From assembly GCA_910587095.1 (NCBI GenBank), contig CAJUMJ010000019.1:124001-188000 (forward strand): DNA of 64,000 nucleotides. The letters run 5' to 3'. Under the pieces are notes generated by a model. The model was not told the DNA's origin. It saw nothing but the letters and a program-made list of their open reading frames with translations, and made no database searches. The position numbers and the translations under genes are program-made. Origin of the DNA: an uncultured Lachnospiraceae bacterium. GTDB taxonomy: Bacteria > Bacillota > Clostridia > Lachnospirales > Lachnospiraceae. Of the stretch, positions 32,692 through 40,505 are shown one piece after another; positions within the stretch are counted from its first letter, which is position 1; each line of letters begins with the position of its first letter.

Positions 32692-33075
32692 ATGACATAC
32701 GCAGATTTATTCTATGACATTAAGGGAAGATTTATGGGGGCGGATGTGAGCGATATCCATGAGCATCTGGCTTTCGAATTTGACATTGAGGATGAGGAGG
32801 CAGGAGGCGCTTTTTATGTGGAAGTAAAGGATGGTGTGCTTTTCGTGGAGCCTTACGAGTATTACGACAGAGACGCCAGGTTTATCTGTGCGCCGGAGGT
32901 ACTTTTAAAGATCGCGGACGGGGAGATGGATCCCGTGTGGGCTTTCACCACCCAAAAGCTTAAGGTGGAGGGCAACATCGACAAGGCACTGCGCTTAAAG
33001 GAGATTATTGCGGCAAAGCAAAAGGAAATGAAAAAGGATCAGAAAGAGAAAAAAGAGGCGGCGAAAAAGAAATGA
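32692..33075 (+). CDS. SCP2-like sterol/lipid-binding domain protein
   Basis: A 127-residue soluble protein. The core YADLFYDIKGRFMGADVSDIHEHLAFEFDI, EYYDRDARFICAPEVLLKIADGEMDPVWAF and TQKLKVEGNIDKAL is the SCP-2 pattern: the last part (amphipathic strand then K.KVEGN..KAL) is typical of bacterial SCP2 domain proteins that bind acyl chains. The C-terminus is a lysine-rich tail ending EAAKKK. An AGGAGGAAGAGG site precedes the ATG. It is the first gene of the TetR-controlled operon and overlaps the hydrolase gene by four bases. A role in presenting a fatty acyl substrate is inferred from context. Confidence 0.75.
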   Translation: MTYADLFYDIKGRFMGADVSDIHEHLAFEFDIEDEEAGGAFYVEVKDGVLFVEPYEYYDRDARFICAPEVLLKIADGEMDPVWAFTTQKLKVEGNIDKALRLKEIIAAKQKEMKKDQKEKKEAAKKK

Positions 33076-34046
33076 GTAAAAAGGCGGGAAAGAAAGCAAT
33101 CGGTATTATAGCGAAAACGGCGGCGGGGCTCGGACTTGTGGCGGCGGCCTGCGGCGGGGAGATTGCATATTTTTACGGGAGAACCATGAAGCGCGGCAAG
33201 GCGAAGACCGAGCGCACCATAAAGATGTCAGGCACGGACTGGAGTCAGTACATGCCGTTGATGGAGGAGCGCAGGAAGGCAATGCTGGAACGGACGCATA
33301 GCGATGTGTGGCAGACGAGCTTCGACGGTTTGAAGCTCCACGCCACTTATTTTCCGGCGGAAGAAAAAGAGGGAAAGCAGAAGATTGTCATTTGTTTCCA
33401 CGGATATACCAGCCAGGGAATGTCCGACTATATCGGGCTTTCGGATTATTACCAGAAAAGAGGATTCGCCATGCTCTTGCCGGATGCGAGAGCCCATGGC
33501 GCGAGCGAAGGGGAATATATCGGCTTTGGGTGCCTTGACAGACAGGATGCCCTCGGGTGGATCAGATGGGCGCTCGAAGAGCTCGGGACGGAGACGGAGA
33601 TTCTTCTGCACGGCACGTCCATGGGTGCGGCGACGCTTCTGATGCTGAGCGGCTTAAAGCTCCCGGAGCAGGTGAAGGGCATCGTCTCAGACTGCGGCTT
33701 TACTTCTCCAAAGGAAGTGTTCACCCATGTGCTGCACAGTATGTATCATCTGCCCGCTTTCCCCGTTATACCGGGCGCGGATCTGGTGAACAGGAAATTG
33801 GCGGGCTATGGCATGGATGAGTGCAACGCAAAGAGAGAAGTGGAGAAGGCAGAGGTGCCGATTCTGTTCATCCACGGCGGAAACGACACTTTTGTGCCGT
33901 GGCAGATGTGTGATGAGATTTATGAACACTGCGCTTCGCCAAAGAGAAAGCTGATTGTAGAGGGAGCGGCTCATGCGGAGAGCTACTATAAAGATATGGA
34001 GAGCTATGAGAAGGCTTTGACGGAGTTTATTGGTGACATGATGTGA
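33072..34046 (+). CDS. Alpha/beta hydrolase with N-terminal membrane anchor
   Basis: The 324-residue protein has a hydrophobic segment near 10-35 (GIIAKTAAGLGLVAAACGG), probably a membrane anchor. It then has an alpha/beta hydrolase fold: IVICFHGYTSQ (oxyanion region), PDARAHGASEG, the nucleophile elbow LLHGTSMGAATLL, the acid in HGGNDTFVP and the histidine in GAAHAESYY. The start ATGA overlaps the stop of the SCP2 gene, so the two are translationally coupled. In an acyl-transfer operon it could be a thioesterase or a product-releasing hydrolase; similar proteins elsewhere are general esterases. The specific substrate is unknown. Confidence 0.85.
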   Translation: MSKKAGKKAIGIIAKTAAGLGLVAAACGGEIAYFYGRTMKRGKAKTERTIKMSGTDWSQYMPLMEERRKAMLERTHSDVWQTSFDGLKLHATYFPAEEKEGKQKIVICFHGYTSQGMSDYIGLSDYYQKRGFAMLLPDARAHGASEGEYIGFGCLDRQDALGWIRWALEELGTETEILLHGTSMGAATLLMLSGLKLPEQVKGIVSDCGFTSPKEVFTHVLHSMYHLPAFPVIPGADLVNRKLAGYGMDECNAKREVEKAEVPILFIHGGNDTFVPWQMCDEIYEHCASPKRKLIVEGAAHAESYYKDMESYEKALTEFIGDMM

Positions 34047-34049
34047 AGG

Positions 34050-34148
34050 AGAAAAGATTGAAAATTAAAATTTTCAATCGCGAGATTTGTGTCTGCGCAT
34101 TGCTTGACACAAAACCCGGTTATGCGCAAAAAATGCGCAGAAATGGAG
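34050..34148. repeat. Multi-hairpin intergenic element, copy 1 (before the condensation gene)
   Basis: Hairpin 1: GATTGAAAAT/ATTTTCAATC (34056-34079, 4-base loop). Hairpin 2: TTTGTGTC/GACACAAA (34086-34113) whose 12-base loop contains TGCGCAT. Two downstream ATGCGCA (34122-34128 and 34133-34139) can pair with that loop, giving a possible pseudoknot, or with each other. The element ends in ATGGAG, which supplies the ribosome binding site of the gene at 34155. Confidence 0.8.
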
Positions 34149-34154
34149 AAAAAT

Positions 34155-35552
34155 ATGAAAACAAGAAACGGACACAAGACATATCCCCTTACGGTGGCGC
34201 AGAAGTTCCATATTTTTTATATGGACTTTTGCCCCAAGAAGGAGGTTGTAAATATCGGAACCAGCCTGACAATCGAGTATGAGCTGGATGTCGAGGAACT
34301 GAGGAGGGCTGTCTACAAGGCTTACGAGCGCTGCGAGTCCATGCGGGTGCGATTCGCCTACGATAAGAAGGAAGGACAGTGGTATCAGTATGTGGTAGAG
34401 AAAGAAGAGCGCGATATCGAGTACGTGGATTTCACGGGTAAGACCATGGAGGAGGCGGCCAAGATCATGACGGCATGGACGAGAGTGCCGTTCAAGAGAG
34501 AGGACAGCCCCATGAACCGGGTAGTGATAATTAAGACGCCGGACGGCTGTCAGGGTCTTTACGTGCTGGGGGATCATATGTTGATGGACGCTCAGTCGTT
34601 GATCTGTTTTCTGCGGGACGTGATTGAGCTTTACTGTAACGCGAAATTTGAGGGCGTCGCCTATCCGTCAGACATGCGCTCCTATCTTGAACAGTTGGAG
34701 AAGGATCTGACCTACGAGGCGGGAAGCAAGGCGCAGGCAAGAGACAGAGAGTATTTCCAGAAGCTGATCGAGACGTCGGAGCCGATCTTTAACGGGATAG
34801 AGGGACCGGGACAGTTGGAGGAGGCGAGGAAGAAATTCCCCGGCACGCGTGCAGCCTTTTGCGCTACCCCCAATGTGGATTCCGCGCTCGACATCTTCCA
34901 TCTGGAGGAGGAGCCGACACAGAGGCTGATGCGCTTTTGCGAGGAACACCATGTCTCCTTACAGTGCCTTCTTATCATGGGAATACGCACCTACCTGCAG
35001 AAGATGAACGACAATGACGACGTATCCATCAATGTGGCTTATGCCAGACGTGCCACTTTGCTTGAGAAAAAATCCGGCGGAACAAGAATCCATTCCTTCC
35101 CGTTCCGGACGATTTTATCGAAAGAGCAGACCTTTATGGATGGCATACTCGCGATCCGCAACGGTCAGAACGAGGTGTTCAGGCATACCAACTACAATCC
35201 GGTGGAGTACTTCGGATACAGGAGCAAGATTTACAACGCGCCCCAGGGAGCTACCTACGAACCCATGGCCCTGACCTATCAGCCTATGACTTTGAAGGAA
35301 AAGGGTTTAGACCAACTTGGAGACATCCGATATAAGACGAAATGGTATCCAAACGGAGCAACCACCCAGGCCATGTACCTGACGGTGATGCATCGCCCCG
35401 ATGACAATGGATTGGATTTTAATTTTGAGCATCAGGTGGCGGCTGTCAGCCGTGATACGCTGGAGCGTTTCTACTATTACATGTGCAAGATCATGTTCAA
35501 GGGAACGGAGAACCCGGATTTGAAAATCGGGGACATTATTAAGCTGATTTAG
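34155..35552 (+). CDS. Stand-alone NRPS-type condensation domain protein
   Basis: From the ATG at 34155 (GGAG 6 bases upstream, inside the repeat element) the protein has 465 residues, the size of a single condensation domain. The first lobe has PLTVAQKFHIFYMDF and ELDVEELRRAVYKAYERCESMRVRF, typical of the family; the active-site region reads GDHMLMDAQS at about 139-148, a variant of HHxxxDG that keeps the second histidine (H141) and the aspartate (D145) but lacks the first histidine and the glycine. The second lobe includes INVAYARR and the bridging region. Such enzymes join an acyl or aminoacyl thioester to an amine or alcohol. It lies before an ACP and an acyl-AMP ligase gene, which would feed it. 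Not a modular NRPS: no A or T domain is fused to it. Confidence 0.82.
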   Translation: MKTRNGHKTYPLTVAQKFHIFYMDFCPKKEVVNIGTSLTIEYELDVEELRRAVYKAYERCESMRVRFAYDKKEGQWYQYVVEKEERDIEYVDFTGKTMEEAAKIMTAWTRVPFKREDSPMNRVVIIKTPDGCQGLYVLGDHMLMDAQSLICFLRDVIELYCNAKFEGVAYPSDMRSYLEQLEKDLTYEAGSKAQARDREYFQKLIETSEPIFNGIEGPGQLEEARKKFPGTRAAFCATPNVDSALDIFHLEEEPTQRLMRFCEEHHVSLQCLLIMGIRTYLQKMNDNDDVSINVAYARRATLLEKKSGGTRIHSFPFRTILSKEQTFMDGILAIRNGQNEVFRHTNYNPVEYFGYRSKIYNAPQGATYEPMALTYQPMTLKEKGLDQLGDIRYKTKWYPNGATTQAMYLTVMHRPDDNGLDFNFEHQVAAVSRDTLERFYYYMCKIMFKGTENPDLKIGDIIKLI

Positions 35553-35590
35553 TATTGACGAAAGCAATGAACAGGCAGCAGGCATAAGAC

Positions 35591-35684
35591 GAAGATTGAA
35601 AATTAAAATTTTCAATCGCGAGATTTGTGCCTGCGCGTTGCTTGACACAAACTCGTTATGCGCAAAGAACAGCGCAGAAATGGA
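35591..35684. repeat. Multi-hairpin intergenic element, copy 2 (before the ACP gene)
   Basis: Same order as copy 1: the 10-bp AT-rich stem (from 35594), a hairpin TTTGTGCC/GACACAAA with one mismatch whose loop has CTGCGCG, then TGCGCA and AGCGCAG. The loop CTGCGC still pairs with the changed GCGCAG. This copy is more diverged, and the ACP gene has its own AGGAGG further downstream. Confidence 0.75.
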
Positions 35685-35730
35685 AAAAAATGACAGATGA
35701 AAAAGAATGGAAAAAGGAGGTTGACATAAT

Positions 35731-35958
35731 ATGTTTGATCAATTGGCGCAAATTATTACAAACTATGTGGAAGTAAAGAAGGAAGACATCAAGCCAGAGT
35801 CCCGGTTTATGGAGGATCTGGGCTTTTCGTCCTTCGATTTCATGAGTATGCTCGGAGAGGTGGAGGATACTTTTGATGTGGAGATCGAGGAGGAGAAAGC
35901 GGCCGGTATCCGCACGGTGCAGGAAGCTGCGGACTATCTGGAACAGTTGAGCAACTGA
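35731..35958 (+). CDS. Acyl carrier protein
   Basis: Seventy-five residues, acidic, with the four-helix ACP pattern. FMEDLGFSSFDFMSMLGEVEDTFDVEI contains the phosphopantetheine site: S34 in GFSSFD stands where DSL has its serine. AAGGAGG lies 10 bases before the ATG. It differs from the housekeeping AcpP (DSLD) and lies between a condensation domain gene and an acyl-AMP ligase gene, so it is probably the dedicated carrier of that pathway. A phosphopantetheinyl transferase is not in the window. Confidence 0.92.
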   Translation: MFDQLAQIITNYVEVKKEDIKPESRFMEDLGFSSFDFMSMLGEVEDTFDVEIEEEKAAGIRTVQEAADYLEQLSN

Positions 35959-36010
35959 AACCGGCGTGAGGAAATTGCGTTTATCCGGCGCAATAGCCGT
36001 GATTCTGAAT

Positions 36011-36111
36011 GGAGAAAAGATTGAAAATTAAAATTTTCAATCGCGAGATTTTTGTCTGCGCATTGCTTGACACAAACCCGGTTATGCGCAAAAAAATGCG
36101 CAGAAATGGAG
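36011..36111. repeat. Multi-hairpin intergenic element, copy 3 (before the ligase gene)
   Basis: Nearly identical to copy 1: 10-bp stem GATTGAAAAT/ATTTTCAATC, a second hairpin with loop TGCGCAT, then two ATGCGCA segments and ATGGAG. As in copy 1 the element's last bases supply the ribosome binding site of the next gene (ATG at 36118). Confidence 0.8.
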
Positions 36112-36117
36112 TAAAAT

Positions 36118-37668
36118 ATGAATGAGTTGAGTAGTACGATAAGAGAGCTGCTGGTCAAGGCATCGGAGCACTACGGCGCACAGGATGCGGTTCGCTATAA
36201 GGCGAAGCGGGAGAAGAACGGCGGGAAGAAGGAAACCGTGGTGGAGGCGAAAACCTACAAGGAACTGCGGGAAGACAGCGAGCGTTTTTCGGCGGCTCTT
36301 AAAAATATGGGTGAACAGGGGAGCCACATTGCCATTGTGGGGGACTCCTCCTATCCGTGGATTGTATCTTATTACGGCACGGTAAACAGCGGCAGCGTTG
36401 CGGTGCCGCTCGACGCCAACCTGCCGGCGGAGGATTTGTGCGAGTTGATAGACCGGGCGGATGTCACGGTGCTTATGTATGATAAAGCCAGAGAGGCGAT
36501 GGCCAAAATGGCGGGAGAAAGATGTCCGAAGCTGAAATACAGGATTGCTATGGAGCAGGTACAAGCAGGGGAAACGATGCTTGAGGGAGCGATTTCTTTT
36601 GAGGCGTTTTTAAAGGAACAGGAGTCTGGCTTTTCGTACAGTCCGAAGCCGGAGGAGTTAGCGACTATCATGTTTACGTCGGGCACTACGGGAAAGAGCA
36701 AAGGAGTGATGCTCACCCACAGAAATCTGGCGGAAAACGCCACGGCCCAGGATATGGGATTTGAGCCGGGAATGGTGCTTCTGTCCGTGCTGCCGATCCA
36801 TCACGCTTACTGCCTGAGTATGGATATTCTGAAAGGGACATCCATCGGATCGGTGATCTGCATCAACGATTCCCTGCTGCGTGTATTAAAGAACATCAAA
36901 CTTTTTGAGCCGAATATCATACTCATGGTGCCGCTCATGATAGAGACATTCGCGAAGAAGCTGGAGGAGACGGATTGGCTTCCGGCTCCGATCATAAAGG
37001 CGAAGGTTTTCGGAAAACAGCTCCACACGATATGCAGCGGCGGCGCGTACCTGAATCCGGACTACTTAAAGCGTTTTGAAAAGTACGGCATAGCGATTTT
37101 GCAAGGATACGGTATGACGGAGTGTTCCCCTGTGATCAGCTCTAACCTGCCCAAGGACAAAAAGGACGGTTCCATCGGAAAGTGTATGCCAAACTGCGAG
37201 GTTAAGGTAGTGGACGAGGAGCTGTGGGTGAGAGGAACGAGCGTCATGCAGGGCTACTACAAGATGCCCGAGGAGACGGCCGAGACGCTTGTGGACGGCT
37301 GGCTTAAGACGGGGGATTTGGGTTATGTGGATGAGGACGGGTTCTTGTTCCTCACGGGAAGGAAGAAAAATCTGATCATCACACCAAACGGGGAGAACGT
37401 CTCGCCTGAGGAACTGGAAAATAAGATTGGCAGCGCGCGTCTCGTGCAGGAGGTTTTGGTGCGGGAGAAAGACGGCGTGATAGAAGCGGAGATTTTCCCT
37501 GATCTGGAGTATGCTTCCAAGAAAAAAATCAAGGATGTGGGCGCCGAGATACAGAAGATCATCGATGATTACAACGAGAAGGCTCCTCTGTACAAGAGAG
37601 TGCTGAGTCTCAAGCTGCGGGATACGGAGTTTGAGAAAAATACCACGAAGAAGATCAAGAGATTCTGA
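36118..37668 (+). CDS. AMP-dependent acyl ligase (acyl-CoA/acyl-ACP synthetase family)
   Basis: The 516 residues form a full ANL-family adenylating enzyme: P-loop FTSGTTGKSKGVMLTHRN (about 186-203), YGMTECSPV (A5), KTGDLGYVDEDGFLFLTGR (A7 region), NLIITPNGENVSPEELE, and a C-terminal lysine region NTTKKIKRF with the catalytic lysine. It is most like long-chain acyl-CoA or acyl-ACP ligases rather than amino-acid adenylation domains. Its GGAG site lies in the upstream repeat element. As last gene of the TetR operon it should activate a carboxylic acid and load the ACP at 35731. A converging terminator follows. Substrate chain length cannot be read from sequence. Confidence 0.9.
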   Translation: MNELSSTIRELLVKASEHYGAQDAVRYKAKREKNGGKKETVVEAKTYKELREDSERFSAALKNMGEQGSHIAIVGDSSYPWIVSYYGTVNSGSVAVPLDANLPAEDLCELIDRADVTVLMYDKAREAMAKMAGERCPKLKYRIAMEQVQAGETMLEGAISFEAFLKEQESGFSYSPKPEELATIMFTSGTTGKSKGVMLTHRNLAENATAQDMGFEPGMVLLSVLPIHHAYCLSMDILKGTSIGSVICINDSLLRVLKNIKLFEPNIILMVPLMIETFAKKLEETDWLPAPIIKAKVFGKQLHTICSGGAYLNPDYLKRFEKYGIAILQGYGMTECSPVISSNLPKDKKDGSIGKCMPNCEVKVVDEELWVRGTSVMQGYYKMPEETAETLVDGWLKTGDLGYVDEDGFLFLTGRKKNLIITPNGENVSPEELENKIGSARLVQEVLVREKDGVIEAEIFPDLEYASKKKIKDVGAEIQKIIDDYNEKAPLYKRVLSLKLRDTEFEKNTTKKIKRF

Positions 37669-37681
37669 TCGCAATAAACAT

Positions 37682-37723
37682 AAAAAACAGCCGTTTCTTA
37701 ATATCTGTAAAAAGAAACGGCTG
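37682..37723 (-). terminator. Terminator of the DUF6033 gene, also between convergent genes
   Basis: ACAGCCGTTTCTT pairs with AAGAAACGGCTGT; on the reverse strand the stem is followed by TTTTTTA. On the forward strand it may also stop the ligase transcript, though without a good T-tract. Confidence 0.8.
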
Positions 37724-37735
37724 TCTGTAATTTGA

Positions 37736-38464
37736 TCACACGGTGAAATCAAAGCGTGCGCCGGGCATGGGAATGGTTGTCTCTTCCTTCACATTGTCCC
37801 AGTTAAAGTTTTTAATCTGTTCCAACAGGTCTTCCACGCTGTCCGCGGAGACGGTAGCGCGTTTACTGTGCTCGTAATTGTATTTGTCCTGGCCTTTGCC
37901 GGTGCGCTCCGCATCAGCCTCCTTAGCCGCTTCTTTCTTGTCCTCACGGATCTTGTCGACAAACTCTTTCGTGCGCTCGCCGGACTTCTCAAGCTCCGCA
38001 AAGTAAGAAACCTTTCCGTCCTTACCAATGTTAACGCCCAGAGTCACAACCTCGTCCTCGCGCCCGGTATCTTTCAGCTCTTCCTTGATTTCGCCAAGTT
38101 TGTCGATCGATTCGTCCAAAAGGGCGAGGTTCTGCTTTTTCACCTCGTCGTCGTTGGCCATCCGCTCTAACTCTTCGGGATCGATCAGCACGCTGTAGTC
38201 TTTGGAACCGCGGGAGAGATACTCAGCCGCCTCCTCGTCGGTCTCATACTCCGCAACATAGAAGTCCGCGTTGCTGTAGGATTTCTTTAACTCCTGCAAA
38301 AGCGCTTTCGCCTTGTCGCTTAACTTTACGGAGTTATTGTCCGTCTTTTTTGTGTTATCCGTCTTTTTATCGTCAGCCTTCGCCGCTTTTCTGCTCTGTG
38401 CGGAAGAGGTGTAGTAACTCTTCTGCGCGGGACTGTAGCTGCCGATACCGTTCATATTGTTCAT
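37736..38464 (-). CDS. DUF6033 family protein
   Basis: A 242-residue charged protein with a low-complexity N-terminus (SSAQSRKAAKADDKKTDN) and a conserved core VKLSDKAKALLQELKKSY.NADFYVAEY.TDEEAAEYLSRGSKDYSVLIDPEELERMA. I recognise this as the DUF6033 family found in many Lachnospiraceae; the function is unknown. No signal peptide or membrane helix. AGGAGGGC precedes the ATG at 38464 by about 9 bases. Monocistronic, convergent to the ligase gene, and ended by a terminator. Confidence 0.78.
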   Translation of the reverse strand: MNNMNGIGSYSPAQKSYYTSSAQSRKAAKADDKKTDNTKKTDNNSVKLSDKAKALLQELKKSYSNADFYVAEYETDEEAAEYLSRGSKDYSVLIDPEELERMANDDEVKKQNLALLDESIDKLGEIKEELKDTGREDEVVTLGVNIGKDGKVSYFAELEKSGERTKEFVDKIREDKKEAAKEADAERTGKGQDKYNYEHSKRATVSADSVEDLLEQIKNFNWDNVKEETTIPMPGARFDFTV

Positions 38465-38663
38465 GATTTTCGCCCTCCTTAGCCTTTCTTGGGTGTTCTG
38501 TAAATCCGTTTACCTGCCGGGAAATTCCAGAGTCCTCCCCTTATTCTATATATCGCCTCGGAGAAGGAAAATCTTAAGGGGAAAGTGGGATAGAAAAGTA
38601 AAAAAGACAGCATACTAATCAAAAACAGGGCATTTGGTCAGGGCAAAGGTTGAGAGGACAGCG

Positions 38664-39224
38664 ATGGAACGCTTGAAAGGGAAGGCGGCCAGGGTGGATT
38701 TCATATATTATGTATGGCTTTTTATTCTGACAGCGGTTTTCGGATGGTTGTGGGAGGGGTTTTTGTATCTTTTTAAGGACGAGATGTATGTCAACCGGGG
38801 GTTTCTGACCGGGCCATGGCTTCCGATTTACGGGATAGGCGCGGTGACGCTGGAGCTGTGGTTCCACAGATGGCGCGATCACCCGGTTCGGATTTTTCTC
38901 TTATCGATGCTGTTTTGCACGTTGCTTGAGTATGTGTCGGGATGGTATTTGGAGTCGGCCTGGGGAATCAGATGGTGGGACTACAGCAAAATGCCGTTTA
39001 ACTTCCAGGGCAGGATTTGTCTTCTGAGCAGCCTGCTTTTCGGCTTGGGAGGAATGCTGCTTGTGTGGGTGTTTTCGCCTCTGTTTTATTCCATGTATAT
39101 TCGGATTCCCGACAGAGTGAGAGTAAGCATTGGACTGCTTGCTGTTTTACTGTTTGCCGTGGATGCGACGTACAGCGCGGTGCTGCCTCATGTCGGGGAA
39201 GGAGTCACATACGGAATCGGTTGA
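38664..39224 (+). CDS. CmpB-family membrane protein (putative ABC transporter permease)
   Basis: About 186 residues with five or six helices. VDFIYYVWLFILTAVFGWLWE, NRGFLTGPWLPIYGIGAV and LEYVSGWYLESAWGIRWWDYS are the diagnostic blocks of the family PF06541 (ABC_trans_CmpB), labelled putative ABC transporter permease but not shown to transport. I start it at the ATG at 38664 with AGAGG 6 bases upstream; the reading from 38634 uses TTG. It stands alone. Confidence 0.85.
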   Translation: MERLKGKAARVDFIYYVWLFILTAVFGWLWEGFLYLFKDEMYVNRGFLTGPWLPIYGIGAVTLELWFHRWRDHPVRIFLLSMLFCTLLEYVSGWYLESAWGIRWWDYSKMPFNFQGRICLLSSLLFGLGGMLLVWVFSPLFYSMYIRIPDRVRVSIGLLAVLLFAVDATYSAVLPHVGEGVTYGIG

Positions 39225-39359
39225 TGAAGCGATGCGGGAGCGTTTCTTGACAGGACGCTCCCCTTATTGTATAACAAAAATATTACCAGACATATGAAAA
39301 CAACGGGAATACAGAAGAATACAAAAAAGGCACTTTTACGACGGAAGGGGACGGAGCAT

Positions 39360-39794
39360 ATGAAGATTTCCACAAAGGGCAGATATGCCCTCAGACTGAT
39401 GCTTGATCTGGCGATTTACGATACGGGAGCGCCGGTGAGAATCAGGGATATCGGAGCAAGGCAGGGGATATCGGAGAAATATTTGGAGCAGATCATTTCC
39501 GTACTGAATAAAGCCGGGTATGTGAGGAGTGTCAGAGGCCCACAGGGCGGGTATCATCTCATGAAGGATCCGAAGCAGTATACGGTGGGGATGATTTTAC
39601 GCTTGACGGAAGGGTCGCTTGCGCCGGTGGCGTGCCTGGATGACGAGGTCAACACCTGCGAAAGAGTGGAAGAGTGCGTTACCCTGCGGCTGTGGCAGAT
39701 GCTAAACCAGGCGGTCAGCGATGTTGTGGATCAGGTGACGCTTGCGGATCTGGTTGATTGGCACGAACAGAAGGGCGCCAACTATGTGATATAG
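39360..39794 (+). CDS. Rrf2 family transcriptional regulator with three cysteines
   Basis: From the ATG at 39360 (GGAG 4 bases upstream) the protein has 144 residues. MKISTKGRYALRLMLDLA and ISEKYLEQIISVLNKAGYVRSVRGPQGGYHL are the Rrf2 winged helix-turn-helix. The segment PVACLDDEVNTCERVEEC holds three cysteines in the C-x6-C-x5-C-like spacing of iron-sulfur-binding members such as IscR, NsrR and CymR-like proteins. It could therefore sense Fe-S supply, NO or cysteine. No iscS/iscU operon follows in the window; it is monocistronic with a long terminator hairpin. Confidence 0.88.
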   Translation: MKISTKGRYALRLMLDLAIYDTGAPVRIRDIGARQGISEKYLEQIISVLNKAGYVRSVRGPQGGYHLMKDPKQYTVGMILRLTEGSLAPVACLDDEVNTCERVEECVTLRLWQMLNQAVSDVVDQVTLADLVDWHEQKGANYVI

Positions 39795-39806
39795 ATTGAA
39801 AGTAGA

Positions 39807-39856
39807 AGAAATCAAAAAACTCAGCTCGGACGCACTGAGTTTTTTGATTTCTTTTG
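39807..39856. terminator. Long bidirectional terminator
   Basis: A perfect 18-bp inverted repeat (AGAAATCAAAAAACTCAG and its complement) with a 10-base loop, followed on the forward strand by TTTGT. It sits between the convergent Rrf2 gene and the small reverse-strand gene. Confidence 0.9.
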
Positions 39857-39870
39857 TATTCTCTGCAGTT

Positions 39871-40110
39871 TTAGGAATATTCTCGCAAATTCACAAAATT
39901 CTGAAAAGGGAGGGCGTTTTTCGTGTATCCTGCGGTGCGGATTTCGATATTTCGACTCTTCTCCTTCTCAAATGCCTCATCCAGTACCTCGGAAAAGAAC
40001 TTTTTGGCAAAGGCGCTGGACGGGTTCTGTCTGGACTGACGGTTTTTGTCTTCGGAAGCGATCTTCCTCACCGGGGTGACCGTCATAACCGCTTCAACTT
40101 TATAGTACAA
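39871..40110 (-). CDS. Small hypothetical protein with unclear start codon
   Basis: The reverse strand encodes about 80 residues: YYKVEAVMTVTPVRKIA, then SAFAKKFFSEVLDEAFEKEK and TAGYTKNALPFQNFVNL. I recall similar small proteins in Lachnospiraceae ending in a TxGYTKxGxPF motif, without known function. A strong AAGGAGGG lies at about 40140, but the in-frame codons 0-9 bases after it are ATT and ATC; the first TTG is at 40110, some 24 bases further on. Initiation may use a rare codon, or the gene may be decayed. The 395-base gap up to 40505 otherwise holds only the BlaI promoter and operators. Confidence 0.5.
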   Translation of the reverse strand: MYYKVEAVMTVTPVRKIASEDKNRQSRQNPSSAFAKKFFSEVLDEAFEKEKSRNIEIRTAGYTKNALPFQNFVNLREYS

Positions 40111-40410
40111 TTCGTTTGCATAGATTGCGGTAATCCCTCCTTGGATTCATATTTGTGCGTTTTGATATGGCCATATCCTCTGTTGCACAGCGAACTTCTT
40201 GTTCTGTAAAGGATATCGGCAGGAATTCCGTTTCCTTAACCTTATTTTAACAGTTTTTGAATAGAAATGAAAGATAAAATATCTAAAAATACAAAAGCGG
40301 AGGAGAAAAAAACAGAAATATAAAACGGTATAACGATAAAGACAGACAAATCAAGGGCGTGACACAAGATATGGTAGGTTGTTGCCTGGAGGCCACTATT
40401 ACGGAATAAG

Positions 40411-40476
40411 TAGGTTGACAAATGACTACCAATGAGGTATAGTGAATGAAAGAATAGGTAGGCGAATGTCAACCTA
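40411..40476 (+). promoter_or_regulatory. blaI-blaR1 promoter with two inverted operators
   Basis: TTGACA (40415-40420), 17-base spacer, TATAGT (40438-40443). TAGGTTGACA..TG.CTACC.A occurs at 40411-40432 and, inverted, at 40455-40476, one covering the -35 and the other lying just after the -10. This fits autoregulation by the BlaI-like repressor encoded next. Confidence 0.82.
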
Positions 40477-40505
40477 TTGTGGACGGATAATGGAGGAGGG
40501 GACAT

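Noticed and set aside
34050..36111. CRISPR array because of the regular repeats
   Set aside because: The three copies are ~95 bp, separated by whole genes, and differ from one another; no spacers and no cas genes.
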